A stretch of DNA of 64,000 nt from DATFWC01 sp963777755 (lineage in GTDB: Bacteria > Pseudomonadota > Alphaproteobacteria > Rhizobiales > Xanthobacteraceae): contig CAVZSC010000034.1 in NCBI GenBank assembly GCA_963777755.1, forward strand, positions 558,001 to 622,000, in the 5' to 3' direction. The notes below the pieces were generated by a model that was not told the DNA's origin, searched no databases, and saw only the letters and a list, made by a program, of their open reading frames with translations. A program made the position numbers and the translations under genes. This document shows positions 8,186 through 16,444 of the stretch, one piece after another. Numbering within the stretch: position 1 is the stretch's first letter; the number at the start of each line of letters is the position of its first letter.

Positions 8186-9796
8186 TCAACTCACATTGCC
8201 GCCGCGGCGCCGGCGCAGGACCTTGCCGGCGAGCGCACCCGTGTGCGCGGCGTCCTCCACCACGATGGTGCCGTTGACGAGGACGGTGGTGCGCGCGCCG
8301 CTCGGGTACTGATGCGGGTCCTGGTAGGTGGCCCGGTCGTGAAAGTCGTCCGGGTCGAAGATCGTGATGTCGGCGCTGAACCCTTCGCGCAGCAGGCCTC
8401 GGTCCTTGAGCCTGAGGGCGCGGGCGGTCGCCCCCGTCATCTTGTGGATGGCGCGCTCGAGCGGCAGCGCACGCTGCTCGCTCACGTAGCGGCTGAGGAC
8501 CTTGGGGAACGTGCCGTAGAAGCGCGGGTGCGGCATGCCCTGCCCGACTACGCCATGGGTCGCGATGCAGTTTCCGTCCGAGCCGACCAGTGCAGAGGGC
8601 GAGCGCATGAGGCTCAAGACGTCGTCCTCGGAAATCGAGGTGACGAGGACGCGGGTCGCACCCTTGTCCTCGATCAGGTAGTCGCACAGGCGATCGACCG
8701 GATCCTGGTCGCGCTCCACGGCAAGCTCGGCAATGGTGCGGCCGGCGTGTTGCGGCGTGTTGGGCGACACCGAGATCTGCACGCAGTCCCATGACGGGAT
8801 GCGGCCCCAGTTGTTCAACCCGTCGCGCGCGACGTCGTGGCGGATGCGCGCGCGCGTCTCCGCGAGCTTGAGCCGTTCGAGCATCGCCGGCACGCCGCCC
8901 GCCTGCACCCATTGCGGCAGGATGTTCTTCAACGGATTGCTGCCGGCCGTGTAGGGATAGAAGTCGCAATCGACGTCGAGCCCGCGCGCACGGGCGTCGG
9001 CGATCATCTCGAGCGCCCGCGCGGTCTTTCCCCAATTGTCGGTCCCGGAGCATTTGAAATGCACGATCTCGACGTGGATGCCGCAGGCCGCGGCCACGCC
9101 GAGCGCCTCCTCGATCGCCTCGAGCACCCGGTTCGACTCGTCGCGCAGGTGGGTGAAGTAGGCGCCGTTGTGACGCTTGACGACCCCGCATAGCGCGATC
9201 AGCTCGGGGGCTTCCGCGTAGGAGCCGGGCGCGGTGAACAGGCCGGAGGAGAGGCCGAGTGCGCCGGCCTCCAGCGCCTCCTCCAGAAGCGCGATCATCG
9301 CTTCGAGCTCGGCCGCGGTCGGCGGTCGCGCCTCCATGCCCATCACCATGAGACGCAGCGTATTGTGGCCGACCAGCATGCCGGCGTTCACGGCGGTCGC
9401 CGGAAACGTCGCGAGATAATCGGGAAACGAGACCTCGCGGAACGGCAGCCAGGGCGCGCTCGGACTCAGGTAGTCGCGCAGGAGCTCGACCTTGCCGGGC
9501 AGCGCCGGCGCGACCGAGAAGCCGCAATGGCCGATGATCTCGGTGGTGACGCCCTGTCGCACCTTCGAGTTCGCCGTCGGATTGATCGGCAGCGTGAAGT
9601 CCGAATGGGTCTTGATGTCGATGAACCCGGGACAGACCACGAGCCCAGCGGCATCGATCGTCTTCCTCGCCGCGCCCGGCAGGGAAGGGCCGATCGCCGC
9701 GATGCGGCCGCCTACAATGGCGAGGTCGGCGGGCCGCCCGGGCGCCCCGCTGCCGTCGAATACCGTGCCGCCGCGGATCAGGATGTCAGGGGGCAT
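8186..9796 (-). CDS. D-aminoacylase / N-acyl-D-amino-acid deacylase family amidohydrolase
   Basis: 536-residue metal-dependent amidohydrolase. The N-terminal beta-sandwich strand DILIRGGTVFDGSGAP is followed by the metal-site segment PGFIDIKTHSD; most relatives have H-x-H here, while this protein has K-T-H. Then come GVTTEIIGHCG, THLRDES and an EIVHFKCSG block typical of D-aminoacylases, and a C-terminal ADITIFDPD strand. Such enzymes release D-amino acids from N-acyl or N-carbamoyl derivatives; the exact substrate is unknown. It is tail-to-tail with zapA with no spacer and is the first part of the block separating zapA from the 6S RNA gene. Confidence 0.85.
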   Translation of the reverse strand: MPPDILIRGGTVFDGSGAPGRPADLAIVGGRIAAIGPSLPGAARKTIDAAGLVVCPGFIDIKTHSDFTLPINPTANSKVRQGVTTEIIGHCGFSVAPALPGKVELLRDYLSPSAPWLPFREVSFPDYLATFPATAVNAGMLVGHNTLRLMVMGMEARPPTAAELEAMIALLEEALEAGALGLSSGLFTAPGSYAEAPELIALCGVVKRHNGAYFTHLRDESNRVLEAIEEALGVAAACGIHVEIVHFKCSGTDNWGKTARALEMIADARARGLDVDCDFYPYTAGSNPLKNILPQWVQAGGVPAMLERLKLAETRARIRHDVARDGLNNWGRIPSWDCVQISVSPNTPQHAGRTIAELAVERDQDPVDRLCDYLIEDKGATRVLVTSISEDDVLSLMRSPSALVGSDGNCIATHGVVGQGMPHPRFYGTFPKVLSRYVSEQRALPLERAIHKMTGATARALRLKDRGLLREGFSADITIFDPDDFHDRATYQDPHQYPSGARTTVLVNGTIVVEDAAHTGALAGKVLRRRRGGNVS

Positions 9797-9859
9797 GGTG
9801 CAGAATCTTCATGTCAGGCGGGGCTGCGCTTGCACAGCATTCCGAATTCCGCCGGAGCT

Positions 9860-10390
9860 TCATCCTGGCGGACCATGAACATGAGGTCGATCGGCCAAAG
9901 CCAGTACCTCGCGTTCCTCCGCGGTCGGCTCGAGGCCCGACCGCATGGTTTCGTAGGCCCACCATCGGCCGTCACGCGGCATGCGCGCCCGACGCAGCGG
10001 TTCGGCCTCGGTGAAGATGAAACGACGACGGAACGCCGATGGGCTCTCGGCCAGCAGGAAGCCCTTCATCCGTTCGGGTCCGAGAAACCATGGCCGCGCG
10101 AGGAAGCGAGCGGGATGCTCGGTCCACGCCGGCGGGTCACCCAGATTCCAGCGCCTGCATAGATGTTCGCCGATGGCGGCAATCAAGGCGTCCAATTTCG
10201 GGTCGCCGCTTAATCCCGGATCGTGCTCGAGGCGCGCCCACTGTCTGTCTGGATGCGCATCCGAATAGAATTCGTCAAGAAAGCCGGCCAGACAGAAGCG
10301 AAGTTGCTTCCTGTCAGACAGGACGTGTTGCAGGACCTCTGCCAGCGTTCCAGGTCGGCTCGGGAATGTCTGCTGAGGTGGCATATGCAT
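9860..10390 (-). CDS. Conserved hypothetical partner of a nucleotidyltransferase-like gene
   Basis: 176 residues, not assigned to a named family. It is soluble, with PGTLAEVLQHVLSD and FCLAGFLDEFY near the start, a GEHLCRRW helix, and a strongly conserved-looking C-terminal half (AESPSAFRRRFIFTEAEPLR, RDGRWW). The start overlaps the end of the upstream nucleotidyltransferase gene by 77 bp in another frame, so the two are probably translationally coupled. I recall similar proteins next to DUF6036-type nucleotidyltransferases elsewhere, so a toxin-antitoxin-like or regulatory pair is possible. That is inference only. Confidence 0.6.
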   Translation of the reverse strand: MHMPPQQTFPSRPGTLAEVLQHVLSDRKQLRFCLAGFLDEFYSDAHPDRQWARLEHDPGLSGDPKLDALIAAIGEHLCRRWNLGDPPAWTEHPARFLARPWFLGPERMKGFLLAESPSAFRRRFIFTEAEPLRRARMPRDGRWWAYETMRSGLEPTAEEREVLALADRPHVHGPPG

Positions 10391-10973
10391 CTATCAGAGA
10401 GTCGATCTTGACCTTGATGCGCGGGGCAACCACAGGCTCCACGATTCCAGGCAGCTGAGGATAGCACTCTTTGAGAAGAGCGAGCAGTTCCTCCTGGGTA
10501 GATAGTCCGGTGACCTTCATCAGCGCAACGGCATCGTCGAGATCGGTCCGGATCTTGTCGATATCCTCGCCAAGGCGATTTGCCAGGATCTTCATGGCCA
10601 GCAGATAGGCCGGACTTGGCAGCAGGACGCGAAGCCCGACCGCTACGCTGGGTGTTCTGGGGTAGTCTCCGAACGGCAACAGGTTTGGCTGGGGATTGCC
10701 AGGCGGCGGCGCCATCCGTCGCACCCCTTCGTTGATCCAGTCTTCCGGCAAGCCCATCCGTCTGGCGACCTGGTCGGCGATTGCGCGGGCGACCGCATGG
10801 TCCGAGAGAAAGACGGCGTCGACGTCGCCGGAAGCGCCGCGAATATCGCTGGCGAGGATGAGGCAAGACCCGCCATAGACGGCGATCTCGATCGTCAGTC
10901 CGCGATCAGCCGCAACCCGGCCCATCTCGTCGAACGCCCGCTCGATAGCGTCCTTGGTCAGCTCATATGCCAT
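10314..10973 (-). CDS. Nucleotidyltransferase-like protein (DUF6036 / AbiEii type)
   Basis: 219 residues. The segment IEIAVYGGSCLILA followed at normal distance by GDVDAVFLS matches the GG-S ... D-x-D active-site layout of minimal nucleotidyltransferases. A helix with LLAMKILANRLGEDIDKI corresponds to the Lys/Asp-rich helix seen in AbiEii/DUF6036 proteins. The substrate is unknown; related enzymes act as toxins or modify tRNA. Its start overlaps by 16 bp the end of a caspase-like remnant (10958-11100), and its end overlaps the next gene. This suggests an old three-gene operon. Confidence 0.65.
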   Translation of the reverse strand: MAYELTKDAIERAFDEMGRVAADRGLTIEIAVYGGSCLILASDIRGASGDVDAVFLSDHAVARAIADQVARRMGLPEDWINEGVRRMAPPPGNPQPNLLPFGDYPRTPSVAVGLRVLLPSPAYLLAMKILANRLGEDIDKIRTDLDDAVALMKVTGLSTQEELLALLKECYPQLPGIVEPVVAPRIKVKIDSLIDAYATSADIPEPTWNAGRGPATRPV

Positions 10974-11100
10974 GGCTCAGCGCTTCTCTGCGAGACGAAG
11001 AAGAAATCCTCGCCCGGCAGCGAGCCGTAGACAAACGGCTCCTGCTTGCGGCCGGTCGATGCCAGCACGTCGTCGCACACCACCACGATGCTGCGGCAGC
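10958..11100 (-). pseudogene. Remnant of a caspase-like (peptidase C14) protein C-terminus
   Basis: The last 47 codons of an open frame end V-V-V-C-D-D-V-L-A-S-T-G, QEPFVYGSLPGEDFFF and stop. A Q-x-P-x-x-Y-G-S-L-x-G-x-F-x-F block is typical of the end of bacterial caspase-like proteases, where it closes the catalytic domain. Upstream codons in the same frame are not recognisable, and no His/Cys dyad is present, so only the tail survives. The stop overlaps the nucleotidyltransferase start, as expected if the genes were once co-transcribed. The call rests on one motif. Confidence 0.4.
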
Positions 11101-11219
11101 CAGGCGAGCCAGACCGCATGGCGCGGGTCATGCCTCTCCTCCATCCGGCGCCCCGCCATATTGCCCGAGGAGAGCGCACCGGGAAAGCAGTCCGACTGTC
11201 GCCGCCGGGCAAGGCCTTC

Positions 11220-11235
11220 TGTGATTTGGATCACA
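11220..11235. promoter_or_regulatory. CRP-type palindrome upstream of the 6S RNA gene
   Basis: TGTGATTTGGATCACA matches the CRP consensus TGTGA-N6-TCACA exactly. It lies about 105 bp before the predicted 6S RNA start and about 120 bp beyond the 5' edge of the caspase remnant. Confidence 0.4.
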
Positions 11236-11339
11236 GACTGTCCATGGCGACGCCCTGCGGGAAGGGTCTTGCCCCCGGCGGGCGCGAAATCGGGGTTCCG
11301 GCTCGGGTGGCGCCGCCCCGCGTGCTGCACTACATTGGG

Positions 11340-11500
11340 CCCGCGGGGCTGCGCGGTGCGATGGAGTACATTTCCCCGGGGCCTTACGATCCTGACGGGA
11401 GCTGTCCCTGACCGGGCCCGTGGGCTCGGACACATGGCGCCCACCTACTTCTGTAGGTTCCCGGGATCACACCTCCGACGGCCATTGCGGCTCCGCACTT
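11340..11500 (+). ncRNA. ssrS: 6S RNA
   Basis: 6S RNA mimics an open promoter and sequesters the sigma-70 RNA polymerase holoenzyme. The segment immediately precedes the 5-formyltetrahydrofolate cyclo-ligase gene, the conserved 6S neighbour. It contains blocks I recall from Bradyrhizobium-type 6S RNAs: CCTGACGGGAGC, CCCTGACCGGG, GGACACATGG, GCCCACCTAC ... GTAGGTTCCCGGGATCAC and CCTCCGACGGCC. GCCCACCTAC pairs imperfectly with GTAGGTTCCC. The terminal helix pairs the region near 11351-11363 with 11481-11497. The exact ends are estimated. Confidence 0.75.
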
Positions 11501-11534
11501 GCTTCCCTGGCGGGGGACTGGAACGATACGGTCG

Positions 11535-12131
11535 ATGTTGTCTGCTGATGCCTCCCCCGCCGTTGCCATCAAGGCCGATCTGCGCCGCCTCGCGCTCGAG
11601 CAGCGCGACGCGCTTCCCCACGAGGCCCGTGCGGCTGCCGCCGAAACCATCGCTACACGGCCGCTGCCGGCGGCCGTAACGCCGGGCCTGGTGGTCGCCG
11701 GCTTCTCGGCGATCCGCAGCGAGATCAATCCGATGCCGCTCTTGCGCCGGTTTGCGGCGGCCGGTGCGCAGCTTGCATTGCCGACGATCGTCGGGCGCGG
11801 CAAGCCTCTCCGCTTCCGCGCCTGGGCGTTCGGCGAGGAGCTTCGGCGCGGCCAGTGGGGCATTCGCGAGCCTGCGCCCGAGGCGCCCGCGGTCGATCCC
11901 GACATTCTGCTGGTGCCGCTCGCCTGTTTCGACCGCCGCGGCTATCGCATCGGCTACGGCGCCGGCTATTACGATCTCTCGCTCAATGCGCTGCGGGCGA
12001 TCAAGCCAGTCATGGCCATTGGGCTCGCTTTCGCGGCGCAGGAAGTCGAAACGGTGCCGGCGCTCTCCTATGACGCGCGGCTCGACCTCGTGCTCACCGA
12101 GCGCGAGACGATTCCCTGCCGGGGAGCTTGA
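11535..12131 (+). CDS. 5-formyltetrahydrofolate cyclo-ligase
   Basis: ATP-dependent conversion of 5-formyl-THF to 5,10-methenyl-THF. It has 198 residues from ATG 11535. Seen: KADLRRLALEQRDAL at the N-terminus (substrate and ATP contacts), SEINPMPL, the strand LPTIVGRGKPLRFRAW, and the family signature DRRGYRIGYGAGYYDLSL near residue 145. The position directly after 6S RNA is conserved in proteobacteria. The stop is 4 bases before the GTG of the next gene, so the two are co-transcribed. Confidence 0.92.
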   Translation: MLSADASPAVAIKADLRRLALEQRDALPHEARAAAAETIATRPLPAAVTPGLVVAGFSAIRSEINPMPLLRRFAAAGAQLALPTIVGRGKPLRFRAWAFGEELRRGQWGIREPAPEAPAVDPDILLVPLACFDRRGYRIGYGAGYYDLSLNALRAIKPVMAIGLAFAAQEVETVPALSYDARLDLVLTERETIPCRGA

Positions 12132-12135
12132 GCCG

Positions 12136-12957
12136 GTGCGCATCCTGTTCGTCGGTGACATCGTCGGCCGCAGCGGGCGGGCGGTCGTGCTGGAGCGCCT
12201 GCCGCGCCTGATCGACGAGTGGAAGCTCGATCTCGTCTGCATCAACGGCGAGAATGCGGCCGGCGGCTTCGGCATCACCGAGGCGATCTACCGCGACCTG
12301 ATCGATGCCGGCGCCGATGCGGTCACGCTCGGCAACCACGCCTGGGACCAGAAGGAAGCGCTTGTCTTCATCGAGCGCGCCCCGCGGCTGATCCGGCCGA
12401 TCAACTACCCGTCCGGCACGCCGGGGCGCGGCGCCGCCCTGATCGAGGCGAAAAACGGCGCGCACGCCCTCGTCGTCAACGCCATGGGGCGCATATTCAT
12501 GGAGCCGCTCGACGACCCGTTCGCGGCGATCGAGCGCGAGCTTGCCGCCTGTGCGTTGAAGACCGTCGCCGACGCGATCGTCATCGACTTCCACTGCGAG
12601 GCGACCAGCGAGAAGCAGTCGATGGGTCATTTCGTCGACGGGCGCGCGAGTTTGATGGTGGGGACGCATACGCATGCGCCGACCGCCGATCACCAGATCC
12701 TGCCGGGCGGGACCGCCTTCATCTCCGACGTCGGCATGACGGGCGACTACGATTCGGTGATCGGCATGGCGAAGCACGAGCCGCTCGGGCGGTTCCTCCG
12801 CCGCATCGCCACCACGAAGTTCGAGCCGGCCACGGGTCCGGCGACGCTTTGTGCGGTCGCGGTCGAGACCGACGATGCCACGGGACTTGCCCGCCGCGTC
12901 GCCGGGGTACGGCTGGGCGGTCGGTTGGAGGAGGCCCGGCCGGCCTTCTGGGACTGA
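12136..12957 (+). CDS. TIGR00282-type metallophosphoesterase (YmdB-like)
   Basis: 273 residues from GTG 12136. The calcineurin-like core shows ILFVGDIVGRSGR (metal site D), CINGENAAGG, TLGNHAWDQKE (GNH), DFHCEATSEK, VGTHTHAPTAD (the late His-rich metal site) and ISDVGMTGDYDSVIG. In Bacillus the homologue YmdB hydrolyses 2',3'- and 3',5'-cyclic nucleotides; this substrate is transferred by homology only. It is encoded just after fthC, with which it probably shares the transcript. Confidence 0.88.
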   Translation: MRILFVGDIVGRSGRAVVLERLPRLIDEWKLDLVCINGENAAGGFGITEAIYRDLIDAGADAVTLGNHAWDQKEALVFIERAPRLIRPINYPSGTPGRGAALIEAKNGAHALVVNAMGRIFMEPLDDPFAAIERELAACALKTVADAIVIDFHCEATSEKQSMGHFVDGRASLMVGTHTHAPTADHQILPGGTAFISDVGMTGDYDSVIGMAKHEPLGRFLRRIATTKFEPATGPATLCAVAVETDDATGLARRVAGVRLGGRLEEARPAFWD

Positions 12958-13041
12958 TCGCGCCGCGCCGGCTTGGTTGACAGCGGCATACCGCTGTCTG
13001 CACACTCGATCGACAAAGCGCAATATTTCGGGGGGAAACGC

Positions 13042-14094
13042 ATGTTCGCCGGCACGACGGGACGCGCGTGTTGCGGGCTGGGGCTGTTGGCCGTGCTGGC
13101 GGTCGCCGGACGCGCTGAAACGCTCGACGAGCTCTATTCCAAGGCCAGGAACGAGAAGTCGCTCGTCATCTATGCGGGCGGGCCGGTGACGAACTACGAG
13201 CCGCTGGCGCGCGAGTTCGAGAGCAAGTTCCCCGGCATCACGGTGACGATCACGGGCGGGTTCAGCAACGTGCTGAACCGGAAGATCGAGCAGCAGCTCA
13301 AGGAGCGCAAGCTCGAAGTCGACATGGCGCTGTTCCAGACCGCGCAGGATTTCGTGCGCTGGAAGGCGGAGGGCAAGATGCTCGCCTTCAAGCCGGCCGC
13401 GTTCGACGCCATCGACGCATCGTTCCGGGATTCCGATGGCGCCTTCATCGTGTGGTACGTCGGCACGCTCTCCTATGCGTACAACACGCAGCAGGTGAAG
13501 CCCGAGCAGGCGCCCAAATCCGCCCTCGATTTCCTCAAGCCGGAATTCCGCGGCAAGATGATCGCGTGCTACCCGCACGACGACGACGCGACCCTCTACC
13601 TGTTCCACACGATCGCGCAGAAGTACGGCTGGGACACAATCGAGAAGTACATGGCAAACCAGCCCAACTGGGTGCAGGGACACCTGAGCGTCTCGCGCTC
13701 GGTCGCGGCTGGGACCGATCTTGTCACCCTCGACGCGACCACGTCGACCATCCTCAATCTCAAGAAGGCCGGCCAGCCGGTCGAATTCGTGTTCTCCGCA
13801 GTCGATCCGGTGCCGATCTACTACTCGACGGCCGGCATCTTCCGCGATGCGCCGCATCCGAATGTCGCCAAGCTCTATTTGAGCTGGCTGCTCGAGCCGG
13901 AGCAGCAGCGCCGCATCGGCTCGTTCTCGCCGCGCGCCGACGTGCCGCCGCCGGGTGGCCTCAAGCCGCTGCTCTCCTACACGGTCGCCAACGGGTATCG
14001 GGATTTCGTGACCAACGACGGGCTCCTCAACGATCTGCGCAAGCGGTTCGCCGCCATGGTCGGCCCGATCCGCAATACCGGCGGCGTGCGCTGA
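13042..14094 (+). CDS. ABC-type extracellular solute-binding protein (Fe3+/spermidine-type fold)
   Basis: 350 residues with a signal peptide (CCGLGLLAVLAVAGRA, cleavage before ETLDELY). The mature start YSKARNEKSLVIYAGGP, the domain FPGITVTITGGFSN, and PEFRGKMIACYPHDDD match family-1/6 extracellular binding proteins that receive iron, thiamine or similar ligands. No permease or ATPase genes are adjacent, so it is an orphan receptor here or serves a distant transporter. The start at 13042 follows GGGGGGAAACGC, which acts as the ribosome site. A plausible separate promoter lies in the 84-bp gap. Confidence 0.8.
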   Translation: MFAGTTGRACCGLGLLAVLAVAGRAETLDELYSKARNEKSLVIYAGGPVTNYEPLAREFESKFPGITVTITGGFSNVLNRKIEQQLKERKLEVDMALFQTAQDFVRWKAEGKMLAFKPAAFDAIDASFRDSDGAFIVWYVGTLSYAYNTQQVKPEQAPKSALDFLKPEFRGKMIACYPHDDDATLYLFHTIAQKYGWDTIEKYMANQPNWVQGHLSVSRSVAAGTDLVTLDATTSTILNLKKAGQPVEFVFSAVDPVPIYYSTAGIFRDAPHPNVAKLYLSWLLEPEQQRRIGSFSPRADVPPPGGLKPLLSYTVANGYRDFVTNDGLLNDLRKRFAAMVGPIRNTGGVR

Positions 14095-14260
14095 GGCCGC
14101 GAGCCTGCCGGTTCGATATCCGGCTGAACCGGACACCTGCATTGCTGGATTTTGCCGCGCGGGAGAACTATAACGCGCCCGCAACCACCATCATGAGCAT
14201 TGCGCCGATCGCACCATCTGGCTGGGCGCAGCGGATGCTCAGGGATCGATGGACGAGGCC

Positions 14261-15007
14261 ATGGCCGGACATTCCCAGTTCAAGAACATCATGCACCGCA
14301 AGGGGCGGCAGGACGCGATGCGCTCCAAGCTGTTCTCCAAGCTCGCACGCGAAATCACGGTCGCCGCCAAGCTCGGCCTGCCGGATCCGGGCATGAACGC
14401 GCGCCTGCGTGCGGCGATCCTGGCGGCACGCGCCGAGAACATGCCGAAGGACAATATCGAGCGCGCGATCAAGAAGGCGCTCGGCGGCGACGCCGAGAGC
14501 TACGACGAGATCCGTTACGAGGGCTACGGGCCGGGCGGCGTTGCGGTGATCGTCGAAGTCTTGACCGACAATCGCAATCGCACCGCTTCCGACGTGCGCT
14601 CGAGCTTCACCAAGAGCGGCGGCAACCTGGCGGAGACCGGCGCGGTGTCGTTCATGTTCGATCACGTGGGCGTGGTGGAATTCGACGGCAAGGTGGCCTC
14701 GGCCGACCAGATGCTGGAAGCGGCGATCGAAGCGGGAGCCGAAGACGTGGTCTCCGGCGACGGTGGCCACGAGATCTATACGACCCAGGATACGCTGCGC
14801 GACGTCGCCAAGGCCCTGGAGGAGAAGTTCGGCGAGCCGCGCAAGGCGGCGCTCACCTGGAAGCCGCAGAACACGGTCCCGATCGACGACGAGCAGGGCG
14901 AGAAGCTGCTGCGGTTGATCGAGACGCTCAACGAGCACGACGACGTGCAGAACGTCTATGCGAATTTCGAGGTGTCGGACGCGCTGGTGCAGAAGATGAG
15001 CGCGTAG
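14261..15007 (+). CDS. YebC/PmpR family transcriptional regulator / TACO1-like protein
   Basis: 248 residues. MAGHSQFKNIMHRKGRQDAM is the hallmark start of the family, which fixes ATG 14261 over the longer frame from 14249. The three-domain protein shows GMNARLRAAI ... NMPKDNIERAIKKA, then EGYGPGGVAVIVE and LTDNRNRT. Members act as DNA-binding regulators or as translation factors relieving ribosome stalling. In many proteobacteria yebC sits next to ruvC-ruvA-ruvB, as here. Confidence 0.95.
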   Translation: MAGHSQFKNIMHRKGRQDAMRSKLFSKLAREITVAAKLGLPDPGMNARLRAAILAARAENMPKDNIERAIKKALGGDAESYDEIRYEGYGPGGVAVIVEVLTDNRNRTASDVRSSFTKSGGNLAETGAVSFMFDHVGVVEFDGKVASADQMLEAAIEAGAEDVVSGDGGHEIYTTQDTLRDVAKALEEKFGEPRKAALTWKPQNTVPIDDEQGEKLLRLIETLNEHDDVQNVYANFEVSDALVQKMSA

Positions 15008-15022
15008 ACCGCGGTCCTTCCG

Positions 15023-15193
15023 CTACTGCCCCTTGCGATACAGCCGCTCGGTCGCCTCGTCGCGGACCTCCTGCGTCGTGCGATCGCGATAGCGCTTGCG
15101 CCACATGCCGATGCCGTAGAGCAGCGCGGCGGCGAGCGCCGCGACCATGACGACATCGATCACGAGCCACATCCATCCGCCATAATCGTGCAT
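15023..15193 (-). CDS. Small single-span membrane protein, 56 residues
   Basis: A short gene read on the minus strand between yebC and ruvC. MHDYGGWMWLVIDVVMVAAL begins the protein, followed by more hydrophobic residues to about position 29. A basic cytoplasmic tail WRKRYRDRTTQEVRDEATER ends it. A good ribosome site GAGGAGG lies 6 bases before the ATG. Similar short proteins with one TM helix and an Arg-rich tail ending in a T-x-R-L-Y-like sequence occur widely in Bradyrhizobium relatives (from memory). The function is unknown. Confidence 0.65.
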   Translation of the reverse strand: MHDYGGWMWLVIDVVMVAALAAALLYGIGMWRKRYRDRTTQEVRDEATERLYRKGQ

Positions 15194-15323
15194 GATCGCC
15201 TCCTCGCGGGGTTCCGTCGTGGTGTGGGAGACAACGTTTTCCCCGTTTTTTGTTCACGGCGCCGGGGTCGACGGGGGCTCAACCCTAGGCTCAAATGCCG
15301 CATCGGCGCTATGAACGAGGCCG

Positions 15324-15830
15324 ATGAGAGGACCGATTCGCATTCTCGGCATCGACCCCGGCCTGCGCCGCACCGGCTGGGGCGTGCTCGACGTTGCCGG
15401 CAACCGGCTCGCCTTCGTCGCCTGCGGCTCGGTCGAGCCCAATGAGCGCGGGTCCATGGCCGAACGCCTGGTTGCGATCCATGAGGGCCTCCGGCGCGTG
15501 ATCGAGGAGTTCCGCCCCGAGGAGGCGGCGGTCGAGGCGACCTTCGTCAACAAGGATGCGGCCGCGACCCTCAAGCTCGGGCAGGCGCGCGGCGTCGCCC
15601 TGCTGGTGCCCGGGCAGGCCGGCATCGCGGTCGCCGAGTACGCGCCCAACGTGGTCAAGAAGTCGATCGTCGGTGCCGGCCACGGCGACAAGGCGCAGGT
15701 GCGGATGATGATCGGCGTGCTGTTGCCGCGCGCCGATCCGAAATCCGAGGACGCGGCCGATGCCCTTGCGGTGGCCGTGACGCACGCGCACCATCGCCAG
15801 AGCGCGATCCTCAAAGCGGCGTTGCGATGA
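15324..15830 (+). CDS. ruvC: Holliday junction endodeoxyribonuclease RuvC
   Basis: 168 residues. RNase H-like resolvase nicking Holliday junctions with RuvAB. ILGIDPGLRRTGWGVL carries the first catalytic Asp, AAVEATFVNKDAAATLKLGQ the second acidic residue, and the C-terminus KSEDAADALAVAVTHAHH the last two. The stop overlaps the ruvA start by 4 bases (ATGA), giving translational coupling. It is the first gene of the ruvC-ruvA-(GNAT)-(membrane)-ruvB run. Confidence 0.97.
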   Translation: MRGPIRILGIDPGLRRTGWGVLDVAGNRLAFVACGSVEPNERGSMAERLVAIHEGLRRVIEEFRPEEAAVEATFVNKDAAATLKLGQARGVALLVPGQAGIAVAEYAPNVVKKSIVGAGHGDKAQVRMMIGVLLPRADPKSEDAADALAVAVTHAHHRQSAILKAALR

Positions 15831-16444
15831 TCGGCAAGCTCAAAGGCGTGGTCGATTCCTATGGCGAGGATTTCGTCGTCGTCGACGTCGGCGGGGTCGG
15901 CTACGTGGTGCACTGCTCGGTGCGCACCCTGCAGGCGCTGCCGGCTCAAGGGCAGCCCGCGGTGCTGTCGATCGAGACCTATGTGCGGGAAGACCAGATC
16001 CGCCTGTTCGGCTTTCTTTCCGACGTCGAGCGCGAATGGTTCCGCCTGCTGCAGACCGTGCAGGGCGTCGGCGCACGGCTCGCACTCGCCGTACTCGGCA
16101 CGTTGAAGGTCGCCGATCTCGCGACCGCCGTCGCCATGCGCGACAAGGCCATGATTGCGCGCACGCCAGGCGTCGGCCCCAAGGTCGCCGAGCGCATCGT
16201 CACCGAGCTCAAGGACAAGGCGCCAGCCTATGCGGCGGTCGACCCGGCGGTGATCCGCCTGTCGGGCGCGGTCGAGGACAAGCGGGCGCCTCAGCCGGTC
16301 GCCGACGCCGTCTCGGCGCTGGTCAATCTGGGCTATGGTCAGCCGCAAGCCGCCGCCGCGATCGCGGCGGCCACACGGGAAGCCGGGGAGGGGGCGGACG
16401 CCGCGCGGCTGATCCGCCTGGGGTTAAGGGAGCTGAGCAAGTGA
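15827..16444 (+). CDS. ruvA: Holliday junction DNA helicase subunit RuvA
   Basis: 205 residues. It binds the four-way junction and loads RuvB. N-terminal OB fold MIGKLKGVVDSYGEDFVVVDVGGVGYVVHC, then the helix-hairpin-helix region with LLQTVQGVGARLALAVLGTL and ARTPGVGPKVAERIVTELK, and a C-terminal domain (ADAVSALVNLGYGQPQAA) that contacts RuvB. It overlaps ruvC by 4 bases and shares one base with the next start. Confidence 0.97.
   Translation: MIGKLKGVVDSYGEDFVVVDVGGVGYVVHCSVRTLQALPAQGQPAVLSIETYVREDQIRLFGFLSDVEREWFRLLQTVQGVGARLALAVLGTLKVADLATAVAMRDKAMIARTPGVGPKVAERIVTELKDKAPAYAAVDPAVIRLSGAVEDKRAPQPVADAVSALVNLGYGQPQAAAAIAAATREAGEGADAARLIRLGLRELSK

Noticed and set aside
12094..14184. 696-codon open frame on the minus strand opposite the phosphodiesterase and solute-binding protein genes
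   Set aside because: Composition is Arg/His/Gly-rich antisense translation without any domain.
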